Below, in pieces: positions 35,028 through 44,648 of a stretch of 64,000 bases of DNA. A program made the translations under genes and the position numbers. The notes below the pieces were generated by a model. That model saw only the letters and a list, made by a program, of their open reading frames with translations. It had not been told where the DNA came from and ran no database searches. How positions within the stretch are numbered: the first letter of the stretch is position 1; every line of letters starts with the position of its first letter. This stretch comes from Bog-159 sp963707465 (GTDB lineage Bacteria > Acidobacteriota > Terriglobia > Bryobacterales > Bryobacteraceae): the NCBI GenBank assembly GCA_963707465.1, contig CAVPQK010000011.1, positions 310,001 through 374,000 of the forward strand, written 5' to 3'.

Positions 35028-36457
35028 TGGACGCCCCTGAGCCGCCGCCCCACAGCCTGCAGATAGGTAGAGGCCTGTTTTTCGGTTTGAATGCCGGCCG
35101 GAGCTTGCCCGGTGCGCTGTTCAGGCGGAAGGTATGCCTGCTCGGCCTGGCTGGCATGCGCCACCATGTTCTTCTGCAGGCTGGAAAGCGGTTTATCCTT
35201 GCTCGATGGCGGCGGCGCGCCGGGCGGAACGGCGGCCACGCGCGCTCCGACCATCGCTGTATGCGCCGCCAGGGCGACCGCCCGCGCCGCCATCGGATTG
35301 TTATCCGGCGTGGCCAGATTCAGCACCTGGTCGAAGGTCGCCGCGTTTTTGTCCCGATTGGTGAGGGACGTATTTTGCCAATCCGGCAGGAATAACTTGC
35401 GCGCCGTGGCGATGATCGAAGAGTGATCGTAGAACGTATTATCAGCCGTTCCGATCACGGTGCCGGCCTTTATGTAAGGCGAGGCCATGACGGCGGGCAC
35501 GCGCACGCCGAGGCGCGTGAAATCGAACGGGGGAGCGGTCGAATTCAGATTGTCGGGATTCTGGCAGGCGGGCGGCGCGACATGATCGAAGAGTCCGCCA
35601 TGCTCGTCGTAAACGATAAGCAACAGCGTCTTCTGCCAGACTGCGGGGTTGCCGGTCAGCGCCGCATAGACCTCTTGAATGAGCGCTTCTCCGTCGCGCA
35701 CATCATGGTCGGGGTGCTGGTCGGCCGGCTCGTGCGCGCCACCGGTATCATCGGCATTGTAACGCGGCTCGATGAAGCAGTAGTTCGGCAGAGATTGCGG
35801 ATCTTTGCAGTCGTTCAGGAAATCCTCGTACTGGCCGAAGTATGTGTTCTGGGCGCCCAGTAATTCCTTAAAGGTCAGCGCCATAGTGTAATCCTGGTAA
35901 TAGATTTTGGCGGAGACCTGCTGCTGGTTGAGCACCGTGTAAATCGTGTGCAGATTGCCCAGGAAAGGCGGTCCCACGGCGGAGCCCATCGACGTGGCCG
36001 CGTGCGCGAAAGACCGGTTGGGCAAAGTCGGCCCCGGCACGGACGAAAACCAGCGATCGCAGACCGCGTAATTCTTCGCCAGGTAGGTTAGATTAGGCAG
36101 TGTTTGCGGGGAGAAGCACTTCATCACGTCCTTGGCGCGATTGGGATCGCCGCATACCTGGAAATAGCTTTGGATGAATCCCTGCATGGGCGGCGCGGTG
36201 CCCGGCGTGGCCTGCTGATTGGAGAAGATCTGGACGTTGACATCGAACAGCTCGTGCCCCGGATCGGGCTCATAGTCGCCGATGTATTTCGCGTCGTTCG
36301 AAACCTGTGCCGGCGCGCCGGTAGTGTCCGGATTGGTTTCCGCGCCGGTCAGTCCATCGATGCCCGGAACCCCGGAAAAGCCCAACATGTGATCAAACGA
36401 ACGGTTTTCCAGCATCAGGACGATGAAGTGCTCGATCCGGCTGTCGTTAAATGGCAT
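35024..36457 (-). CDS. Phospholipase C/phosphoesterase family protein
   Basis: 477 residues. Family PF04185 landmarks are IVLMLENRSFDHMLG at the N-terminus (metal-binding Glu-Asn), CDRWFSSVPGPTLPNRSFAHAATSMG, and IVYDEHGGLFDHVAPP near residue 300 (Asp/His metal ligands). It hydrolyses phosphate esters, as in bacterial phospholipase C or acid phosphatases. No signal peptide is evident at the chosen start, unlike many relatives. The C-terminal ~90 residues are Pro/Ala/Gln-rich. It overlaps the outer-membrane protein gene by four bases. Confidence 0.85.
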   Translation of the reverse strand: MPFNDSRIEHFIVLMLENRSFDHMLGFSGVPGIDGLTGAETNPDTTGAPAQVSNDAKYIGDYEPDPGHELFDVNVQIFSNQQATPGTAPPMQGFIQSYFQVCGDPNRAKDVMKCFSPQTLPNLTYLAKNYAVCDRWFSSVPGPTLPNRSFAHAATSMGSAVGPPFLGNLHTIYTVLNQQQVSAKIYYQDYTMALTFKELLGAQNTYFGQYEDFLNDCKDPQSLPNYCFIEPRYNADDTGGAHEPADQHPDHDVRDGEALIQEVYAALTGNPAVWQKTLLLIVYDEHGGLFDHVAPPACQNPDNLNSTAPPFDFTRLGVRVPAVMASPYIKAGTVIGTADNTFYDHSSIIATARKLFLPDWQNTSLTNRDKNAATFDQVLNLATPDNNPMAARAVALAAHTAMVGARVAAVPPGAPPPSSKDKPLSSLQKNMVAHASQAEQAYLPPEQRTGQAPAGIQTEKQASTYLQAVGRRLRGVQ

Positions 36458-36472
36458 GCGTCCCCCGCATCA

Positions 36473-36700
36473 TTATAGTGACGGAAGGACCGGATGCGTT
36501 TCAAGTGGGCCGCCTCCATCGTCTTCCCAGTGCGCGAGAGCCAGACGCTCGGGTTCGCGTACCCCGGCGAGGTCGTAGTAGGGGCACCAGGCAATGGTGC
36601 GGCAGCCCGAGCAATCGAGCAACGATTGCGAGGATTCGGCCAGGAGCAGGCAGCGCCCTTCGCGCACAAAGGTAGCGTTGTGGCGTATTATAAACAGCAC
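36473..36700 (-). CDS. Small Cys-containing protein of unknown function
   Basis: 75 residues from a GTG start with AGAAGGAGA upstream at good spacing: (M)LFIIRHNATFVREGRCLLLAE ... LLDCSGCRTIAWCPYYD ... VLPSL. CxxC and a further Cys could bind metal. I do not recognise a family. It is 15 bases upstream of the phospholipase-like gene on the same strand and divergent from pyc. Confidence 0.55.
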   Translation of the reverse strand: MLFIIRHNATFVREGRCLLLAESSQSLLDCSGCRTIAWCPYYDLAGVREPERLALAHWEDDGGGPLETHPVLPSL

Positions 36701-36854
36701 TGTTCTCCTTCTGACCGAATCATAGGGTTGAGGCTGGGGAGAATCGGCGGGCAACCCCGGCAAGTTATTGGTTCGGCGGAGAAGATTTCGCGGTGTACGT
36801 TGTCATTGCTGCGCCATGCCCGGCAACACTGGTATCCTCGAATCATTCCCACAA

Positions 36855-39800
36855 ATGAACAAGCTGTTAGCACTGAACCGCGGCGAAATTGCGATCCGCA
36901 TCCTGCGCGCCGCCAATGAACTGGGCCTGCGCACCGTCGCCATCTATTCGCAGGAAGACCGCCTGGCGCTGCACCGCTTCAAGGCCGATGAAGCTTACCT
37001 GATCGGCGCGGGCAAAGGGCCGGTGGAAGCCTACCTCGACGTGGATGGCATCGTGGCCCTGGCAAAAGAAAAAGGCGTGGACGCCATTCATCCGGGCTAC
37101 GGTTTTCTGGCGGAAAATCCGGCCCTTCCGCGCGCCTGCGAAAAGGCCGGCATTGCCTTCATCGGCCCCAGCGCGGAATTGCTCGAACTGCTGGGCGACA
37201 AACGTGCTGCCCGGCAATTGGCCCAGCGTGCCGGCATTCCCACCGTGCCCGGCACCGACGATCCCATCAGCGATCCGCGCCAGGCCGAGCGCATCGCGCG
37301 CCGCATCGGCTTTCCGCTGATCGTGAAAGCGGCGTTTGGCGGCGGCGGACGCGGTATGCGGGTGGTGCGGAGCGCCGCGGAATTCGGTGAGCGGCTCGCC
37401 GAAGCCCGGCGCGAAGCGGGCGCGGCTTTCGGCAACGATGCGGTGTTTCTGGAACGCTACGTGGAGCATGCCCGGCACGTGGAAGTGCAGATTCTGGGTG
37501 ATCGCGCCGGGCACCTGCTGCACCTCTACGAGCGCGACTGCTCCGTGCAGCGGCGGCATCAGAAGGTGGTGGAAGTAGCGCCCGCCGTAGGCCTCGACGA
37601 TTCCATCCGCCGCGCGCTGGCCGAAGCCGCCGTCACGCTGGCGCGGGCCGCGGGCTATTACAATGCCGGAACCGTGGAGTTCCTGGTGGATGCCGATTCG
37701 GGCGCCGGGTACTTCATCGAAGTGAATCCGCGCATCCAGGTGGAGCACACCGTCACCGAGATGGTCACAGGTATCGACCTGGTGCGCTGCCAGATCCAGG
37801 TCGCGCAGGGACTCGAGCTGTCCGGCCCCGAGATGCAACTGCCGCCGCAGGAGCAGATCCCGCTCTATGGCTTTGCCTTGCAGTGCCGCATCACCACCGA
37901 GGACCCCTCCAACCACTTCGTGCCGGACTACGGGAAGATCCACACCTACCGCTCGCCCGCGGGCTTCGGCATACGCCTCGATGGCGGATCAGCTTACTCC
38001 GGCGCGGTCATCACCCCTTACTACGACTCGCTGCTGGTGAAGACCACTGCCTGGGGCCGCGACTTCCGCCAGGCCTGCCAGCGCATGGACCGCTGCCTGC
38101 GCGAGTTCCGCGTGCGCGGCGTGAAGACCAATATCCCGTTCCTCGAAAACGTGGTGAACCACCCGGATTTCCAGTCTGGCCGCGTGACCACCGGATGGTT
38201 GGAGCAAACGCCGGAATTGTTCCGCTTCGTGCAGCGCAAGGACCGCGCCACCAAGCTGCTGACCTATCTGGGCGAAGTGATCGTTAACCGGAATCCGACC
38301 GTGGCCGGCAAGCCGGTCCCCGCCCGCATCGACCCCGCTCCGGTCCCGCCACATAACGCCAACAGGCCGCCGGATGGCACCCGTCAACTGCTCGCCTCCA
38401 TGGGGCCGGAGAAGTTTGCCGCGTGGACCCGGTCGCAGCAGCGGCTGCTACTCACCGACACCACGTTCCGCGACGCGCACCAATCCCTGCTGGCCACGCG
38501 CGTGCGCTCCTACGACATGCTGCGCATCGCTAACTTCGTCGCGCACCGCCTGCACAATCTCTACAGCCTGGAGATGTGGGGCGGCGCCACGTTCGACGTA
38601 GCCATGCGCTTTCTGCACGAAGATCCCTGGCTGCGCCTGCGCCAGATGCGCGAGGCCATTCCGAACATTTGTTTCCAGATGCTGCTGCGGGCCTCGAATG
38701 CAGTTGGGTACATGGCGTATCCGGACAATGCCGTCGAGCGATTCATCCACGAGGCGGCCGCGCAAGGCATCGACATCTTCCGCATCTTCGACTCGTTGAA
38801 CTGGCTTCCCAATATGAAGATACCCATGGAAGCCGTGCGGAAAACCGGCAAGATCTGCGAGGCCGCCGTCTGCTATACCGGCGACATCCTGGACCGGCGC
38901 CGGGACAAGTATTCGCTCCAGTATTACGTGAAGATGGCACGCGAACTGGAGCGCATGGGCGCCCATATGCTGGCCATCAAAGACATGGCGGGGTTGTGCA
39001 AACCCTACGCGGCGGAGAAGCTGGTGGGCACCCTGCGGCAGGAAGTGGGCATTCCCATTCACTTCCACACGCACGATACGAGCGGCATCAACGCGGCCTC
39101 CGTGCTGAAGGCGGCCGAGGCGGGCGTGCATGTGGCCGACGGCGCCATCGCCTCCATGAGCGGCGGCACCAGCCAGCCGAATCTGAACTCCATCGTGGCG
39201 GCGCTCAACAACACGCCGCGCGATAGCGGCCTCGACCTGGATGCGCTCAACCAGTGCGCCGATTATTGGGAAACCGTGCGGACGTATTATGCGCCGTTCG
39301 ATACCGGACCGAAGTCCGGCACGGCCGAAGTTTATGTTCACGAGATGCCCGGTGGCCAGTACACCAATCTGCGCGAGCAGGCCGAATCCATGGGGCTGGG
39401 CGCGCGCTGGCATGAGATCGCGCGCACCTACGCCGAAGCCAACGCCGCGTTCGGCGATATCGTGAAGGTCACGCCTTCCAGCAAGGCAGTCGGCGACCTG
39501 GCCATCTTCCTGGTGAACCACAATATGACCGCGCGGCAGTTCGAACGGCTCGGTCCGGACCACAACCTGACGCTGCCCGGCTCCGTGATCGAGATGTTGA
39601 GTGGAGCGCTCGGCGAGCCGGAGGGCGGTTGGCCCAAGCGCTTTCAGAAAGCCATTCTGAAAGGCGCCAAGCCGCAGCGCGGGCGGCCCGGCGCGCATCT
39701 GACGCCGGTTAATTTCGAGGAGACCGCGTCCACGCTGGGACGCAAAATTGGCCATGAGCCATCGCCCGACGAAGTACTTAGCTTCCTGATGTACCCGGAT

Positions 39801-40292
39801 GTTTTTCTGAAGTTCGCCAAGGCGCGGCAGAGCTACGGCAACGTGGAAACGCTGCCCACGCCGCAGTTCTATTACGGCATGGAAAAAGGCGATGAAGTCG
39901 CGGTGGAACTGGAGCCAGGCAAAGCCCTGGTGATCAAGTTTCTGACGGTGGGCGAGCCGCACCCGGACGGTTCCCGTACGGTATTTTTCGAGTTGAACGG
40001 GCAGCCGCGCGAAGTGAATATCCGCGACAAGAGCCTGGAGGTGAAGGTCGCGGCGGTGCCCAAAGCCGATCCCGCCAAGTTGGGTGAGATTGGCGCGCCC
40101 ATTCCAGGCGTGGTTTCGACCGTGGCCGTGGAATTGAATCAAGTGGTGAAGAAGGGCGATCGCCTGCTGGTCATGGAAGCCATGAAGATGCAGAGCACCG
40201 TCTACGCGCCGGTGGGCGGAAAGGTGACGCAGGTGCTGGTGCAACCGGGGCGGCACGTGGAGGCTAAGGATTTGCTGCTGGTGATTGAGTAG
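36855..40292 (+). CDS. pyc: Pyruvate carboxylase
   Basis: 1145 residues, full-length single-chain enzyme. Biotin carboxylase domain ~1-460 (NRGEIAIRILRAANELG, HPGYGFLAEN, ATP-grasp KAAFGGGGRGMR, EVNPRIQVEHTVTE). Carboxyltransferase domain ~545-830 (DTTFRDAHQSLLATRVR, KDMAGLCKP, HTHDTSG). PYC OADA-like domain follows, then the biotinyl domain with EAMKM and Lys1111. It makes oxaloacetate from pyruvate and bicarbonate to refill the TCA cycle. The start at MNKLLALNRGE is chosen; the frame upstream to 36768 is unsupported. It is single and not in an operon. Confidence 0.97.
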   Translation: MNKLLALNRGEIAIRILRAANELGLRTVAIYSQEDRLALHRFKADEAYLIGAGKGPVEAYLDVDGIVALAKEKGVDAIHPGYGFLAENPALPRACEKAGIAFIGPSAELLELLGDKRAARQLAQRAGIPTVPGTDDPISDPRQAERIARRIGFPLIVKAAFGGGGRGMRVVRSAAEFGERLAEARREAGAAFGNDAVFLERYVEHARHVEVQILGDRAGHLLHLYERDCSVQRRHQKVVEVAPAVGLDDSIRRALAEAAVTLARAAGYYNAGTVEFLVDADSGAGYFIEVNPRIQVEHTVTEMVTGIDLVRCQIQVAQGLELSGPEMQLPPQEQIPLYGFALQCRITTEDPSNHFVPDYGKIHTYRSPAGFGIRLDGGSAYSGAVITPYYDSLLVKTTAWGRDFRQACQRMDRCLREFRVRGVKTNIPFLENVVNHPDFQSGRVTTGWLEQTPELFRFVQRKDRATKLLTYLGEVIVNRNPTVAGKPVPARIDPAPVPPHNANRPPDGTRQLLASMGPEKFAAWTRSQQRLLLTDTTFRDAHQSLLATRVRSYDMLRIANFVAHRLHNLYSLEMWGGATFDVAMRFLHEDPWLRLRQMREAIPNICFQMLLRASNAVGYMAYPDNAVERFIHEAAAQGIDIFRIFDSLNWLPNMKIPMEAVRKTGKICEAAVCYTGDILDRRRDKYSLQYYVKMARELERMGAHMLAIKDMAGLCKPYAAEKLVGTLRQEVGIPIHFHTHDTSGINAASVLKAAEAGVHVADGAIASMSGGTSQPNLNSIVAALNNTPRDSGLDLDALNQCADYWETVRTYYAPFDTGPKSGTAEVYVHEMPGGQYTNLREQAESMGLGARWHEIARTYAEANAAFGDIVKVTPSSKAVGDLAIFLVNHNMTARQFERLGPDHNLTLPGSVIEMLSGALGEPEGGWPKRFQKAILKGAKPQRGRPGAHLTPVNFEETASTLGRKIGHEPSPDEVLSFLMYPDVFLKFAKARQSYGNVETLPTPQFYYGMEKGDEVAVELEPGKALVIKFLTVGEPHPDGSRTVFFELNGQPREVNIRDKSLEVKVAAVPKADPAKLGEIGAPIPGVVSTVAVELNQVVKKGDRLLVMEAMKMQSTVYAPVGGKVTQVLVQPGRHVEAKDLLLVIE

Positions 40293-40516
40293 GCGGTCGC
40301 GGAGTCGGAACGCGACGCTGCGCAATTCCTGCCTGGATTCGCCGTACAAGAAAGTGTCATATTGATGGTATCCCGTTCAGCTCTCTGACCGCTACAGACG
40401 CCCACCAGCACTTGATATCTGAGTTGCGATCTTAGCTTTTTGACTAAGCGTGGCTCTGAGACAAAGCGGGCCGCACCGGCCACCGCGACCAAACCCTTTT
40501 GCTGGACATGTGAAAA

Positions 40517-40927
40517 ATGCTACCTTCAGTGCTCATGTGGGAGAGGTTCAAGACCCCTGTCAAGGCCACCGGTGCGCTTATAGCTACCGGCGGCGCGACA
40601 ACCTCAATCTTCATTTGGCTCGATGTTAAGCCCAAGGATGTATCGGTTTGGCCCAGATGGGTATGGCTGATTCTTGCAATATTCCTTCTCGCGGTCGCCG
40701 TCCTGTCAGCGATCCATTTGTACAGGTTATTCGCTAATAGGCGGTCGGTAAAACATAGTGAGAAACTAGCGAATTTCGGCAATTTCATATTGGCAGACAG
40801 TTTCGCCGCCTGGGGTGAAGATTTGCAGCGACAGCTCGAACTGCTTTGGCACCATTGGAACAATTCCGGGGAAGTATTACTCTATCCGATAGCAGCGATT
40901 CCGCCGGCCACGGAAAAGGCAACATAG
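40517..40927 (+). CDS. Membrane protein of unknown function
   Basis: 136 residues. Two membrane helices (about ALIATGGATTSIFIWL and WVWLILAIFLLAVAVLSAIHLY) and a charged tail with EDLQRQLELLWHHWNN. The ATG at 40535 (MWERFK) is an alternative start. Third positions are more AT-rich than in pyc. It begins an accessory stretch with several unrecognised genes. No family is recognised. Confidence 0.5.
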   Translation: MLPSVLMWERFKTPVKATGALIATGGATTSIFIWLDVKPKDVSVWPRWVWLILAIFLLAVAVLSAIHLYRLFANRRSVKHSEKLANFGNFILADSFAAWGEDLQRQLELLWHHWNNSGEVLLYPIAAIPPATEKAT

Positions 40928-41391
40928 ACAACATCAAGGAAATGATTCAGTTTCGCACTATATCCGATTTTCATCGGGTACAAATCTGACCTTCAGGCCG
41001 GTCTGCGAATGCCGGTCCAGAGCGCCGTTTCGAGTATGAGCAGCGCACGGCAGGCAGGCTGACACCAGTCCTGTTCACCGACTGCCGTTTCCGAAACGTT
41101 CAATGGTTGCTGGTCATGAACCGTATCTCCCCACAAAATACCCGTGCCGCCACTCGTGACCTCGCCTTCACTTCTCGCTGTGCCCTGTAGAAATCGTCCT
41201 CGGGAGTTCCGTCCAGGATGCCGAGTCTCGCTAACGGAGCATCAAGGCCGGTTGCTGGCGCACGAAAAGGTCATCGGACGAGCAGAGAGGAAACAGGCGT
41301 ACCGCTCGGGCTGTTCCTATTTTACGGCACCAGTGTTAGATCTGGCAGCTTACGGGTCGCCTTTCAATACATCGAGAACACCGCTCAAGAC
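40928..41391. other. 464-base region without a supported gene
   Basis: Two short plus-strand frames (41144-41398 and 41218-41409) overlap each other in different phases, lack binding sites and cross the end of the next minus-strand gene. I see no RNA gene or repeat. Confidence 0.5.
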
Positions 41392-41733
41392 TCAGTGACG
41401 GAACCTTGAAGGGTCATCCACGCAAGCTGCCATCCACATCAGAATAGCCGCTGGTAGATAGAACAAGCCAATCGTGAACCCGCCGATCAGCACGAACAGT
41501 CCGATCAAAATGGTGGCAGCGACCCGAAATACCCACTTACCAAGTAACAAGGTTATCAATGTGATTAAGACCGGAAACAGGACGGGGATGAGCGCATGAG
41601 GTCCGTTGACTTGCAGCAAGGTGGCGTGAGTCTGCTGAGTAGCGTTAGACCCAGAATAGATCGGAAAGACGAGTAGGTAACCAGCGGCCAGGAGCGCCAA
41701 TCCAAACGATGCGCCAGCGAGTGCATTCTTCAT
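41392..41733 (-). CDS. Membrane protein of unknown function
   Basis: 113 residues with three to four hydrophobic helices (AGASFGLALLAAGYLLVFPIY; ALIPVLFPVLITLITLLLG; FRVAATILIGLFVLIGGF). It has no charged motif suggesting transport or catalysis. Its ATG overlaps the stop of the gene upstream (ATGA), so it is the last of a three-gene unit. Confidence 0.6.
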   Translation of the reverse strand: MKNALAGASFGLALLAAGYLLVFPIYSGSNATQQTHATLLQVNGPHALIPVLFPVLITLITLLLGKWVFRVAATILIGLFVLIGGFTIGLFYLPAAILMWMAACVDDPSRFRH

Positions 41734-42032
41734 TGCAAGGCCCGGTCTCTATTATAACCCTGGATGTTACGGCCCTGAAAAGAACGGGCGATTAGGCCAG
41801 CAATCCCGTCACGCACTTCGATTTCGAACGCTACAGCTTTGCGCCCGGACACGTACCGATCCCGTATCGCCCAGATGGACTGGAGCGCCATCATCGGCAG
41901 ATTCACCAGCACCGCCATTGGCAGTTGACCGAAAAGAAATTGAATTCTGGCTCTCGGCTCCGGCTCGATACGCTGTAGCTGGACTGCTAATGTACAGGCG
42001 AAAGTTCCGACGTACTCAGCGTCCCGATCCAA
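41730..42032 (-). CDS. Small protein of unknown function in a three-gene unit
   Basis: 100 residues, MDRDAEYVGTFACTLAVQLQ through NIQGYNRDRALQ, with one moderately hydrophobic segment in the middle (FGQLPMAVLVNLPMMAL). It overlaps the upstream gene by 46 bases and the downstream one by four. The long 5' overlap makes the exact start doubtful. No family is recognised. Confidence 0.45.
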   Translation of the reverse strand: MDRDAEYVGTFACTLAVQLQRIEPEPRARIQFLFGQLPMAVLVNLPMMALQSIWAIRDRYVSGRKAVAFEIEVRDGIAGLIARSFQGRNIQGYNRDRALQ

Positions 42033-42553
42033 GAATGTGAGAGCTTGACCCAGTCTGCGTCAGCTTGTGTCACCTCATACCGGACTCGAACGGAATGTCC
42101 TTGCTTAACCAGAGTATCAAGCGTGACCGTCGTTCGAGATGCGAGGATGATGTCGTCCAGAGGAAGTTCTAACTCGTGGGTTGCGCCAGCCATTAGATGT
42201 ACAGACAACGGCAGGAACAAGCCCGCTATCGGAACATACACGCCTCGGTGTAGACAAACATGCTGTATTCCATCCGGCGCAGTAACGATGAACTTCATAT
42301 AGTCATAGCTCGGACCCTTTCCGTTTTCGTTGCCGGTTGTCACATCAACCGCCACGGAACCAACATTCTGAAAAACAACTAGCAGTGTGCGTTTGAACGG
42401 ACCAGAGCCGAACGCAACGCCAAGCCGAAGTCCGTTGAAGGCTGAACCCCACGCAACCGAAGGTGTAGACGAATTCGGGACTTGCGGATTCGGTTGCTGT
42501 GCTGCGCCGAAAGCGGCGAACATGACCGTGAGCACTGGGACGGCGAACTTCAT
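41987..42553 (-). CDS. Secreted protein of unknown function
   Basis: 188 residues from MKFAVPVLTVMFAAFGAAQ (signal peptide). The mature part is beta-rich (LLVVFQNVGSVAVDVTTG, YDYMKFIVTAPDGIQHVC, ELELPLDDIILASRTTVTL), suggesting an immunoglobulin-like sandwich. It is the first gene of a three-gene minus-strand unit with two small membrane-associated products. Confidence 0.6.
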   Translation of the reverse strand: MKFAVPVLTVMFAAFGAAQQPNPQVPNSSTPSVAWGSAFNGLRLGVAFGSGPFKRTLLVVFQNVGSVAVDVTTGNENGKGPSYDYMKFIVTAPDGIQHVCLHRGVYVPIAGLFLPLSVHLMAGATHELELPLDDIILASRTTVTLDTLVKQGHSVRVRYEVTQADADWVKLSHSWIGTLSTSELSPVH

Positions 42554-42915
42554 AGTTCCATGATACTGCACGGTGGCGTCAACATTCGATTACTATATAC
42601 GAGTATTACATATGGCTCCTGAGAAGCTCTGTGCCCAATATCAAGGGTCCTATGTTGGAGAGCCGGGATGATCGTTGCCTTTTTCTGGATCTAGAATACA
42701 TTGAAGTGCTGCGAATTATTGGGGAGCAGGTAAGGATACTGAAGGCCCACAAGGAGTGGTTTTATGGCAGTTCCGGCGAGTAAGAGGCAGCGAGCGTGTG
42801 CGGCCTTCCCAATGTGCGATGTTGCGGGCTCTACTTGCCAGTCAATCCTTGGTCTGCTCGCCAGGGCTTGCTTTCCCCTAGCAGGTCGCAGACCCGGGCG
42901 ACGCCGCCCAAAGGC
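42554..42915. other. 362-base intergenic region
   Basis: The first part (about 42570-42620) is AT-rich with ATATACGAGTATTACATATGG and could hold a promoter. A plus-strand frame from 42764 (MAVPASKRQRACAA) looks like a gene fragment but runs antisense into the toxin gene. No feature is firmly supported. Confidence 0.45.
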
Positions 42916-43344
42916 TCATATGGCATCCCAAGGATTGAGAAGAACGACGCCCAGACTGGCAAAGTCCCTCACATTCCGCGTTACCAGGGTGAGGCCGTGT
43001 TCAAGGGCCGTGGCGGCGATGACGCCGTCCACCACCGCCACAGCGATTCCTCGCTGTTTCGCGGTCGCGGCCACGTGACCCCAGCGCTCGGCGATGGATT
43101 CGGTGACCGGGAGAATCCGCCCCGCGAACCAGGAACGCACATCAATTTCGAGCCAGCTTTGCAGCCCGCTCCGCTTCTTGCTGACCGGCAGCAAGTCGAT
43201 GCCCTTGCAGATTTCGCCGATGGTCATGACGCTCAGGAAGACGCTCTCTTTCCCGGCGTTCTTGAGAAAAGCCGGCACGCGCGCATCGGGTGTTTCGCGG
43301 GTCTGTTCGGATGGGATGTTTGTATCTACCAGGTATCCCTTCAC
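42916..43344 (-). CDS. vapC: PIN-domain toxin, VapC-like
   Basis: 142 residues. The PIN-domain acidic residues are visible: Asp in YLVDTNIPSE, Glu in TIGEICKGI, and Asp in AVVDGVIAATALEHGLTLVTRNVRDF (final acidic cluster). These proteins cleave RNA, often tRNA. Its ATG overlaps the antitoxin stop by four bases. Confidence 0.9.
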   Translation of the reverse strand: MKGYLVDTNIPSEQTRETPDARVPAFLKNAGKESVFLSVMTIGEICKGIDLLPVSKKRSGLQSWLEIDVRSWFAGRILPVTESIAERWGHVAATAKQRGIAVAVVDGVIAATALEHGLTLVTRNVRDFASLGVVLLNPWDAI

Positions 43345-43577
43345 AGAACGATATCCCGTCCGGTATCCCTGTCGCGTTCAAAATCCAGATTGAGCCCACG
43401 GAGCGGAGCGAAGAGTTCCACCATATCCCCGGCGGTTGACGCCGGATGCGCTGCCGAAAGCTGGACTGCTTCCGCGAGCAAACCGGCGGCATAGGCTTCG
43501 ACCGGCCGGCCGAGGGCAGCAGCCCGGCGCGCAAGTGCGGCTTCGACCTCTGGCGCGACGTCAACGGTGATTGTCAT
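43341..43577 (-). CDS. vapB: VapB-like antitoxin
   Basis: 78 residues from MTITVDVAPEVEAALARRAAALG, a ribbon-helix-helix-like N-terminus. The C-terminus (LFAPLRGLNLDFERDRDTGRD) would bind the toxin. GAAAGGAG precedes the ATG at 43577. It is coupled to the PIN toxin gene by ATGA. It should repress its own operon. Confidence 0.85.
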   Translation of the reverse strand: MTITVDVAPEVEAALARRAAALGRPVEAYAAGLLAEAVQLSAAHPASTAGDMVELFAPLRGLNLDFERDRDTGRDIVL

Positions 43578-43806
43578 AAGCACTCCTTTCGAGCCACGCC
43601 CCACACTACCCCGACTCAGCGCCGGCCGTCAAGATCTGAAGCCAACACTACCTCACGTGGCATTTCGCGTCGAGCGAACGCGGTCGCCCAAGAGGCGCTG
43701 GAGGAGCCGGAGGACGGCTGGCCGAAACGGCAACCGGGAACTGCTGCCACCGGGGAGCATCCTGGACGTTTTCAATAAGCGGTTACCGAGGTAGAATAAA
43801 GAGCGG

Positions 43807-44016
43807 ATGACCTCTGCGCTTCCTCTCATTCGCCTGGTGCCCGTCATCGCGCACGCGGTGGCCGTGTTCGGGGATGAGCATAAGGCCACGCACTGGCTGT
43901 CGACTCCCCTCGCCCTGTTCGATAATCAAACCCCCACGGAGATGTTAGCCACCAGCGAAGGCATCGAACTGGTCGAGCGGACGCTCACCCGCATCGAACA
44001 CAACATTCCTTCCTGA
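43807..44016 (+). CDS. Xre/MbcA/ParS-type antitoxin (toxin-binding domain only)
   Basis: 69 residues. ATHWLSTPLALFDNQTPTEMLATSEGIELVERTLTRIEHNI is the DUF2384 toxin-binding domain that docks on RES toxins. The DNA-binding Xre domain usual in longer members is absent; an in-frame TAG lies 13 bases before the ATG, so no longer start exists. The stop shares one base with the RES toxin start (TGATG). Confidence 0.88.
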   Translation: MTSALPLIRLVPVIAHAVAVFGDEHKATHWLSTPLALFDNQTPTEMLATSEGIELVERTLTRIEHNIPS

Positions 44017-44483
44017 TGGCCGACTCGACCGGCCGCGGCGTTTTCCGCGTATGCCGGGCGCGTTATGCGCGTCTCGACGGAGCAGGGGCCCGGCGCGCCG
44101 GCGGCCGCTGGAATTCGCCCGGGCGCGCAGTCGTCTACATGGCCGAGAGCATCGCCGTGGCCGTCCTTGAGAATCTGGTGCACATGCGGAGACAAGACTT
44201 CCCGCGCGGCTACGTTTGTGTGGCCGCTGTGCTCCCTAATGGAATTAGCACGATTCACGAAAAGGATCTACGCAAGCACCGGGCGCTCCAAGACCTGAGT
44301 ACCGAACAGTTGGGCGACTGGTGGATCGATTCCGGAATGAGTGCCGTACTGCAGGTGCCGTCTTTTGTGGTAGCGGGGGAACATAACTTCCTGCTCAATC
44401 CAGTCCACCCGGAATTTGCGCGGATACAGGTCGAGCCACCGGCGATCTTCCATTTTGACCCACGGCTCTTTGAGGGATCCTAG
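44016..44483 (+). CDS. RES-domain toxin
   Basis: 155 residues. The RES triad is visible: Arg in VFRVCRARYARLDG with GGRWNSPGRAVVYMAES (Arg and Glu), and a Ser in VPSFVVAGEHNFLLNP. The C-terminal HP-F--I motif is also present. RES toxins degrade or modify NAD+ (some modify Prs), causing growth arrest. The antitoxin gene lies directly upstream. Confidence 0.92.
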   Translation: MADSTGRGVFRVCRARYARLDGAGARRAGGRWNSPGRAVVYMAESIAVAVLENLVHMRRQDFPRGYVCVAAVLPNGISTIHEKDLRKHRALQDLSTEQLGDWWIDSGMSAVLQVPSFVVAGEHNFLLNPVHPEFARIQVEPPAIFHFDPRLFEGS

Positions 44484-44648
44484 TGCCCGCGGTGTCGGGC
44501 GTAAGGTCCCTGCTCAGCGATTCGAAATCGACGATGCACCTAAGTCTGAAGCACGGGGAGCCCTGCGGGCGTCTACTGGAGCGGTTAGACCGATGTGATG
44601 AGTGTTGCGCACGGTCGCTATCATGTCAGGATCTGCTGCCAGTGAGCC

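Noticed and set aside
41144..41409. Short plus-strand frames
   Set aside because: They overlap each other in different phases with no binding site or family.
42764..43494. Plus-strand frames opposite vapBC
   Set aside because: They are antisense to well-supported toxin-antitoxin genes and lack recognisable products.
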